Assembly (NCBI GenBank): GCA_000697355.1
Contig: JNEN01001272.1
Coordinates: 186,001 to 250,000 of the forward strand
Direction: 5' to 3'
DNA: 64,000 nt
Source: Syncephalastrum monosporum B8922
Lineage: Eukaryota > Mucoromycota > Mucoromycetes > Mucorales > Syncephalastraceae
Of this stretch, positions 56,043 through 64,000 are shown in pieces. The notes beneath the pieces are model-generated. The model was not told where the DNA came from. It did not search any database and saw only the letters and a program-made list of their open reading frames with translations. Position 1 is the stretch's first letter. Every line of letters starts with the position of its first letter. Made by a program: the position numbers and the translations under genes.

Positions 56043-58441
56043 CTAGTGAGGGGAGTGCTGTTTGGGTGATAATCCATCCAGAGAAGGCGAGCGTGTCGAA
56101 GTAGATCCAGGAGGGGTGACGAGAGCGGACGATGCTTGATGTGGATGGCCTATCATTTGATCGAGGATTGAGTGCTTCCAAGGAGAGGTATTATGAACAA
56201 GTGGACGTCTTACCGATGGTATTATTGCGCATTTGACCGGTCACTGCGGCAGCAATCATTTCATTTGTCATGGTAATGGCGGCTTGTTGGGCAGTCGTGG
56301 TCTTAGGTGACGTGCGCGCGATAGGGGCATTGGCAGTGGTCAAGGAAGAAGAAGAGGGGTGACATTTGGAAGCCAAGGCAGGTATCGTGTCAGTGCCCTT
56401 CAGCTGCTGGAGCAGATCGCCCTCTTGTAGAAGTGTGCGGGGTATGGTATCGTCATAACTATCCAGGAGTTCAGTTCGAAACAGTTGTATGCCTCGCCTC
56501 AGGCAGCTTACTCTGCATCAATCGTTTCAGTATCTGAGTCTGTGGGTTCGCCGTCCGAGTCAAATTGGAACCGGCCGCGCGGACAGGCTGGGTGGCAGGT
56601 GCGATCAATGTGGATGCGACCGCCTCGGCCCATACGCCGTCGAAAGAGAGGTTTACGCTTCGGTGGCCAGTGAGGTACAGTGGCTGTTGTGCTGTCGAGC
56701 GTTTGGAAGAAGTGAAGCGAAAGTGAAAGCGGAAAGGGTTGATACGGATTCTACACGACGCACATACACGGGTTAGCTCAAGAATCCATGTAACCTGCAC
56801 AGCAATGTTTCCTTACCGAGGAGACGTCTTCGTACACTTTGTCCTGCTGATGTTTCCGGGTGAGCTCGGCATCGAGGGCCATGAACATGGACGTCTTTCT
56901 CTTTTTCGCTTCGCTCTGGTCCTCACGACGTAACTTGCCCAGCGGAATTTTGATGGTCGTGCTATACGCATACCAAAAATTGAAAAAAAAAAAAAAGTAT
57001 GAGAACCATGATATAGCCACATGTTGGTTTGAAATACCTTGGTCCATCGCCCTTGCGTTTTTTGGTGGGAGGCGTGGGTGGTGATGGGTAGAGGGCTTCC
57101 TCGTCTTGGATACCGAGCCGGAGTTGATACTCACGCAGCTCACAGCGTTTATCAAAAACTAGCCTGTCCTGGATCAGCGCGTCCTTGCGCATTTTTTCAC
57201 GACGCAGCACCATCTCGAGCAGATTGCGCGCTGACTCCATTTCGGTACGTAGACGCCGCAAGCGTTCAAGCGATTGCTGGTCGGCGCGGCGCGTTTTCCG
57301 CACCGGTTTGGTTTCGCGTCGTCGAAAGCAGGTGTATGCGTCGACCTTGTCCTTGCTGGGTTCTTCAAACTGGAGGGCGGGTAAGATGGACTTGCCTTGG
57401 CGTTCAATACGTCGCGCGCGCCAGTGGACAAAGACAGCCTGGGCTTGTTTCAGCTGGGCACGTATCGGGGCATCTTTGGGAAGGTAAACCAAGAGGTCAT
57501 CCAGCGCATGAGGGGTTTGAGAGGCATCCTACATATCCGTAAGCCAATGTAAACATGTTATTGGAAGTCATAGACTTGCCAGATACAAGTGCGGCATGTG
57601 CGTCTCGGTGATGGTCTCGAACTGGTCCATGATATCTTCGAGGAGGGACTCTGAGAGACGGAGATCGGGAGTATCGGCATTGTGGCGGGCCAGGAACGCC
57701 TCATCATGCTCATCGATCACATAACCGCAGCCACCAGTTTCCTCGACAGTGATGGAGAAGCGAATATTGTTGATGGGTGTCTTGGTAGGAGCGTACAAGA
57801 GGCGGTAGTCTTTCTCGGGTATCTGCTGGGATGCTTTGGGAGTGGGTATATAGCATCGCTTTTGTTCGTCCGCACCGGAGGTGACAGCTGCCTGAGCCGA
57901 GGACAGCGCAGCTTGCAAGTCATGCTACAAATGGTACAAAATAGATACAGATGGTATATGTGAGTGATACTGTAAATAGAAGAAGATGATAGAACACATG
58001 GCCATGCACGTGTGCCACTCCCTCCTCCCTCCCTGTCTCCCTCTTCCCCTACTCCTGAAATCTTTACACTGGGTGCATTCTATGTATCGTGTCTCCCCAG
58101 CAGCCAACCAGCATAGGATTATAAGAAAGAAAAAAAATAAGAGAAGAGATATCAGATGGCAGATAGAAGATAGCAGATGGCAGAGAGCAGAGAAAAGAGA
58201 CAGAGGAAAAAGGAGAGAGAGGGGAGAGAGAGAGAGAGCAAGAGCGAGCGATAGCCAATCAGAACCAAGTACGTACTTCCTCCTCCTCTTCCTTCTCCAC
58301 GCCCGTCTCTATCTGAGGAACAGAGCGCTGTGTGTTGGCCTCGTCATGAATGTCTGGGAGCTGAGACTCCTTGAATATGGGCAGAGGGTGCTTGGCAGAA
58401 AGCTTCTTGACTCGAAATCGCGACACCATCTGTTTAGTCAT
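56043..58441 (-). CDS. EPL1: Epl1, enhancer-of-polycomb-like subunit of the NuA4 acetyltransferase
   Basis: About seven exons. Start MTKQMVSRFRVKKLSAKHPL followed by PIFKESQLPD matches the EPcA N-terminus. Next come CYIPTPKASQQIPEKDYRLL, NNIRFSITVEETGGCGYVID, DEHDEAFLARHN, a lysine/arginine-rich helical region (FVHWRARRIERQGKSILP, DAYTCFRRRETKPVRKTRRA, LERLRRLRTEMESARNLLEM) and LVFDKRCELREYQLRLGI. After TTIKIPLGKLRREDQSE the C-terminus is Ser/Thr/Gln-rich and ends SLDGLSPKQHSPH. Known role: the EPcA region holds the Piccolo NuA4 core (Esa1, Yng2, Eaf6) and directs H4/H2A acetylation on nucleosomes. Intron 1 contains a GA microsatellite near 58,217-58,240. Same strand as, and downstream of, Pob3. 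Confidence 0.93.
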
Positions 58442-58836
58442 GGGGACGAGCAAGCAAGAGAGAGAGAGAACAGTTGGGGTTTATTGAGGTCCAAGTAGCC
58501 TTCAGATCACTGCCAGATGACGGTTGTAATCTGACTGACGTGGAAGTATTTTTTGGTTTGCAGTTGGAATGGGTTTAGACAGAGCCGTGTGCTTGCTTTT
58601 CCTTGTCTCTTTTTCTTCCTTTTTTTTTTGTAGTGCTCCTTGTTGTCGTCTGTACAAATAGTATTATAAAACCATGCCGTCTGATTGGATGAAACACCAG
58701 ATTCAATTCATCCTTTTTCCCTTCATCCCCGCCCCTTTTCCCCTCTCCAAATTGACTCCCACACATTTTTCACTGTATGTATTGCGTGTAATTCATCATC
58801 CTATACGCTGGATATTGCCTCCACGCTTGGTTTTTT

Positions 58837-60926
58837 CTAATCCTCATCGTCGTTATCAGAGTCTTCTGCTGCAGAGTCGTACTCCTCAGCCACTTCGCTA
58901 CCACTCTCATCGGGTGCGAAGTCCTCATCCGCTATTTCAAGAAAAAAAAAAAAAAGAAAAAAAAAGGAAGAGTTAATGCATATAACCTCACAACCAAGTT
59001 CAGTATGTGCTGGGCTTACGTGATTCTGAGTCTTCATCTTCACCCATATCCATCTCCACCGTCTTGTCTGTCCGTCTCTTTTTCCGGCTGGCTTCAAAGC
59101 TGTCGTCGCCCTCATCTTCATCCAAATCTTCCAGTTCGGCATAGGACAGGATGCCTTCTTCGGTGCCCACCGTCTTCACCTTGATGCGCTTTTGCTTCAA
59201 AAAGTCTTGGATGTTCGCGTACTCTTCGCGATTGATGCTGGAAATTTGGATCTCGTTGCCGCCTTTCATGTGGAACTTCATGTCAAATGTACGCGAAGAG
59301 CCGCCCGTGGTGGTGCCCACACGGCTGAACGTGACAACGCCAATCTCGCTGTGCAGGATCAACGTGGGTGGTTTTGGAAGGAAAAGGAGACTCTTCTCGA
59401 GAGGGTAGAGGAAGCCCTCATTGGCCTTCATGGAGCATTTCAGAGCGTGTGCTCCATGGTGGCTATGTTGATAGATAGGTGAATGGGTATGCATAACATC
59501 AGAGGAAGACGATTCCCTTCGTACCTGCGGTAATTGCCGGGTATAGTGACTTTGCGGCCCGTCAGTCCTCGGAAAATGGTACTGACGACTTCATATGTGG
59601 GTGCATCATAATGCTTCTGGAGTTTATCTTCGTACTTTTCAGTCATCGTTGACCTGATGAATCATTAGGTGAGCTCAAATCATTAGCTGTCTCAAAGTAT
59701 GGCTTACTCTTCAATGTTCAGTTCTACGTCAATTTCATCATCGCGCACAAACTGGAACACCAAGAAAGGATATTTGGTTTGACCTTGCCGTAACGGAGGG
59801 TCCAAGCCAATCTAATCGCTGTGTCAATTCACTTCCTCAACACATATGTTCCCGTTCTACTTACAACGAAGAGGACGTGCATGTCATCTGGCTTAAGGAG
59901 CAAAAACAGTCGTGTGATGTTGTTGTAGAGGATCTTGTAGTCGTAGGTCTTGCCACGTAACCGAAGGAAGTCCTGGTACATGTCGATATTGTAACGACCA
60001 CTAGAAGTGGGATAGGTGACGTGTCAGTCGATATCCTGGTTTCATAATGATAGATAAGAATCACTAACCGAGGCGTCAAACACAGCACTTCCTGGAATTG
60101 AACGATGTTCTCGGTTGTGACTTGGCTGAGCTCCAGCTTGGACTTGACGAGATCGTAAAAGACCTGTTGGTTGTATTATTATCCCAGTCCATTTTATCCT
60201 CTTCCTCTGTGTGTCTTACCATGTCTGCATTCACTTCCTCTTCCTCTTCTTCATTGTCGTTCTCAGTATCCTTGGCTACCGTACCAGGCACGTAAAAGGT
60301 GACGTCCATGAGCTCGTCGATCTCTTTGGGGCTCACACCCTCAGGCGCAGGCTGCCCAGGGTCGACAAAGTTGATTGCCACTTCGTTTTTGCTTGGCTTG
60401 TTGGAGCCAATGGCTTGGCCCAGCGGGAATTCTACCATGGGCTTATTGGAGACGTTGAAGACGAGATTCGATCCTGAAAAAAGAGAAGCAGATTCCCAAT
60501 GAGCATCGTGCTGATTTCAGTGGCGGGATCGCTCACCTTGGAAGTCATAGCGACCCCAATTCCAGCCCTTGACGCTGACTTCCTTGACCTCGATCTGGAG
60601 CTTGTAAAATTTGCGGACGGCTTCCTTGACCTCCTCGAGATCCTATTCCAAAAGATGAGCCGAATGACGACTATCTCCAAGCAAATGCGTACGTCTGTTT
60701 TGAAGCCGTCAAACTTGAGCACCTCGTCGTTTTTGAGGTGAGCACGCAACTGGTATCCGCGAGCGGCACGCATCCACACGAGTTTTCTGAGATCGTCGGG
60801 CGAGACAACTTTTTTCTTGTCGCTGCTTGCTTTCCAACCAATGCCATTGGCTGCGATGCGGAATCGGCCTTTGTCAGGTTGAATGCCGCAGAAGATTCCG
60901 TCGAAATCCAGATGCTTGTCGGCCAT
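58837..60926 (-). CDS. POB3: Pob3/SSRP1, FACT histone chaperone subunit
   Basis: About nine exons. Start [20 protein letters not shown], then [15 protein letters not shown] and [20 protein letters not shown] (N-terminal PH-like domain), [40 protein letters not shown], an [11 protein letters not shown] acidic loop, [60 protein letters not shown] and the tandem PH region [40 protein letters not shown]. It ends in an acidic tail ([15 protein letters not shown]). No HMG box is present, as in other fungal Pob3 proteins, which rely on Nhp6. Known role: with Spt16 it reorganises nucleosomes during transcription and replication. Lies 395 bp upstream of Epl1 on the same strand. Confidence 0.95.
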
Positions 60927-63900
60927 GGGGGACTTCAGATATGCTTGAAACAAGACAAAGAATAGAACAAGGCGACTTGAACGCAGCAAATTCTATGTCA
61001 TATTGGACGCGACTCCAAAAATGGGAGCGCGACGTGAGAAATCAGTCACAGACGCGTTTACGAATCATACTGCCTCTGGCTTCTTGGCTTGTCTAACAGA
61101 TCGGCAGACCTTGAAACAATAGAGTTATTCTAAGATACGTGCACAACGCTATATGAGGGCATGCTCAGATAGCTACACGACTCCTTCCGTCCTTTGGCTC
61201 AAGCTGAAGGATCAGTGTTAACGGGTATGTTAGCCACTTGCACTAGAAAGGCACGTCTGCGTCGCGACATAGATCCATCTTTTGCACATTTGCCAGAATA
61301 TAGACTTACCCGTAATACCCACCAAGGAGTCCCGAGTAATTATGGCAAATGTATAGCCAGACACATGAAACGGAAACATATCAGCTGCAAAGACCTAAAG
61401 GAGGAAGTAGCTCGAATGTGGCATTCTTCTACAGATACACCACCTTGTATTATGTCTGCTAAAAACTATACAGGAATCAGTTATGAAATAGAGTATTTTG
61501 GAATGCTATCAGCGACCTGTTGCTCGGATACACCCACTCGTAATTGTACCTGAGACTATTTGAGGCAACATCTCAGGATCGATTCCGAGATAGGCGGAAG
61601 TCGCTGTAAAGTTGCTGCGTGCTGTCATGTCAGATTGCTGTCTCCTCATAGGTTAAAAAGCCAATAGTATGCGAGTGATATGCCTATATTGCCATAGACG
61701 GCAGACAGAGGATTGCAAAGTCACCCCAGAATTGGCAACTATAGCCGTACCAGCACGATGTGACGACCTTCAAATATATAGACCTTATCGATCTTATATA
61801 CCTTGTTTTTCGAAAACGAGGAGCTTGATGGATTACGGTACATCAGTCGCTAGAAGATGCCGTTAAAAGAAGAGAGTAGCCCAAGAGGACTGAACCTTGT
61901 TCGACTGCAGCTGCAAAAGACGAAATCACACTCTAGCAATAAAATTACCTATCACCATACTACGACCACGGTCGTGTATTTCTGGGCCAAAAATATTTCG
62001 GCAAGTGCAAGCAGCCTTGCAATCTGGGCTCACGACAAAACAAAAGTTGACACCGTGGCCCTCCTGTAGATCGCCTAGGGTATCACTCCCGAGGAATTCA
62101 TTACATACATCCATATGAGAAAAACACTGGAAGGCAACACTGGAGTATTTTACAAAGGTATCATGCTCCTGTCTTGGATGCCCTAGCGATAGGTCACACG
62201 TGGATAACTGGCACAAAGCCACTGGAGAGTTTTCCGTATACACAGTGGAAGGGAATGGTTAGAACCAAAAAAGAAAACATCCGCCAGATACGACGGTTGA
62301 TAGGCACCTGCACACTGGCAGTATGACGATGTGCGTTTAGTATAGTCAGATTACGCTAGGCACAACATTCTACGCAGTGCTGCCTGCTTCGGAAAACACA
62401 CATTAGGCAAATAATCCCGCGTTAAGAACTCTTTTAATCTTTTTTCATTATCTTATGCTGATGTCATGGAGTCGTTGTTGGGGAGAGGAAGAGCGTCATA
62501 TTGCGTGCTCTGCTTTCCTTTCAGAAGTTGTAAAAATGGGATATTTTTGATCAGTTAGCATGACAGCAACTTAAAATTATCTGGGCAACCAATGTATTAT
62601 TTCCTTTCATAGGCGAGTTTAGCAGAAGTTCAGGGTCAAATCTGCATCCATAGTAATCTCTATGGATATGGATCGGGTACCAGCGGACGCATTGTTTTGT
62701 ACGAAAGATTTTTTGTTCCTCATGAATTGGTGCACATGGTCTATTGCCCAGCTCTGATAACTGCCGACGCATTGTACGACGTGAGCATGGCCTAATTGTG
62801 TCGAATCCTGACTACAAGTGCGGTTGGCCACCCTGGTCACCCAATTACACAGCATGGTAAGAAAAGCTGATTTCGTTCTTTTGCACAACATTGGGTCAGC
62901 CACCAGTTGTTGTAGATAATGGGGTGCGGACGTACAGAAATTAATGTGAGTAGCATGGAGGAAACAATGTGCGCAGACAGGGTGGGACACAAGCTGGTTG
63001 TTCTATCGGGGTCAATTGAATCGACTCTAATTTTTTTTATCGATCATTCTTTGTTCGAGATAAGATTGAGTTGATGTCGGGTTTCCGGGCTTTTTTTTTC
63101 TTTTCTTTGGAACGGAGCAGCAGCTCAAAAGAAGCTAACGCGGGTGGCAAAAAGTGCTCTTCCTTCTCCAAAGAAGCGGAACGGCTGTCATACCTTGGGA
63201 TTCCAGGGGGCCCGAGGACGGAGGAGGTTTCAGGGGGTCAGAGGGGGGAGAAGAAAATGGAGATTGCGGTGACGCGATGCCATACGTGTGTTACACCGAC
63301 GCTGACACACGGGTGTTTACAAACCCTTTTCTTCGATGTTTATTTTGCGCAAGAGGAGCATCTGATGTGTGATATGTGAGACAGCTGAAACAGGGCTTGC
63401 TTGTCTCGAAATGGATATTTCTGGTGCTTAGGGGTTGGGCAGGAAAGGCACATGAGTAAAACAACTTACATAAGAATGTTTATGTTGTTAGGGGGTGACA
63501 TACGCAAGCAAGCGTCTACCTTGTGTCCCCTAGTCTCTTGCTGCATAGTCGCTTATGACATTACACAGCCAAGAATTATACCATATCGACACCATCATTT
63601 ATTTTGAATGGACCTATCCAGGTTGTACACATGAGCAGCGCCTCACACCTGAACAAACAGGGTCGATTAGTTTGAAAGAAAAATCACGCGAGGGTTGCAG
63701 CAAGACTGGAACATGGAAAGCTGATCATTGCCTAAAACAATGCAGGGTTCCCAATGCAAACCCGACCGGACTGCAGAGAAAAAAAAATGTACCACGCGGT
63801 ACAAAAACCGAGAGAGCGGATGTTATGTTCATTTTGTTTAAATAATAAATTTAGATGGATGCATGGAATATGTGTGTCGATTATATATGCTGTACAGGTT

Positions 63901-64000
63901 TTCGAGGATGCAAAAAGGTTGAAGTAAAGGTGTAAGGCGAGCAAATGAGAGGAAGGCTGCACAAGAGAGATTGTTGTGCGTGGTGATAGGAAAATATGAA
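60927..64000. other. Three-kb region without an identifiable gene
   Basis: Pob3 promoter at the left. Exon-like but isolated frames occur: plus 61,194-61,553 (RKHISCKDLKEEVARMW), minus 62,243-61,926 (ECFSH-type Cys/His pieces such as CKAACTCRNIFGPEIHD), minus 62,990-62,619 (HVVQCVGSYQSWAIDHVHQF) and plus 63,154-63,372 (MPYVCYTDADTRVFTNPFL). None has a start, splice partners or a family I recognise. Terminal inverted repeats, LTRs or target duplications were not seen. Could be decayed mobile or duplicated DNA. Confidence 0.4.

Noticed and set aside
58837..60926. Missing HMG box in the SSRP1 homologue as a truncation
   Set aside because: Fungal Pob3 normally ends in an acidic tail without HMG box, which is what is seen.

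Overview
The window is a stretch of fungal nuclear chromosome. It shows short spliceosomal introns (mostly 50-110 nt, GTAAGT-type donors, YAG acceptors), fungal-type gene content (Kre9-like wall protein, AzgA purine permease, Mrp10, Epl1, and a Pob3 without an HMG box) and gene-dense blocks separated by gene-poor, microsatellite-rich intergenes. An early-diverging lineage such as Mucoromycota is my best guess from gene architecture and protein flavour; this is inference and could not be tested here.

Layout. 0-11 kb: the edge of an unidentified minus-strand gene, a LEM/HeH-domain inner-nuclear-membrane protein (Heh/Src1 type, minus) head to head with nucleoporin Nup54/Nup57 (plus), then a disordered protein ending in a CaaX box and the SMC6 ATPase of the Smc5/6 complex. 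12-19 kb: a multi-span TMEM198/DUF4203-like membrane protein, a Kre9-like GPI-anchored protein and a Yip1-domain Golgi protein, separated by long empty intergenes. 21-31 kb: an insulin-degrading-enzyme/Ste23 metalloprotease, ribosomal protein eL43 divergent from the GPI-transamidase subunit Gaa1, and a SAM-dependent methyltransferase. 31-37 kb: a gene desert with diverged, repeated fragments of an unrecognised membrane-protein-like family. 37-43.3 kb: two tandem secreted proteins that share a cysteine-containing beta-rich domain, a small unknown gene head to head with mitoribosomal Mrp10/mS37, and an AzgA-family permease. 44.5-47.5 kb: a pair of tandem paralogues that share a C-terminal motif, a promoter block and a stop-straddling terminal intron. 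47.8-53.1 kb: CDC123 and signal peptidase subunit SPC1, tail to tail with one base between the stops, then a cytochrome P450. 54 kb: tRNA-Arg(CCU). 56-61 kb: two chromatin genes in tandem, Epl1 (NuA4) and Pob3 (FACT). 61-64 kb: nothing I can identify.

Most genes are housekeeping (nuclear envelope and pore, chromosome maintenance, chromatin, secretory pathway, translation) and are not one functional cluster. The parts that look least described are the 44.6/47.0 kb paralogue pair, the secreted tandem pair at 37-39.5 kb, the CaaX protein and the relic family at 32-36 kb. I found no intact transposon, CRISPR array or rRNA. Exon boundaries are hand-read from splice signals and frame, so individual junctions may be off.
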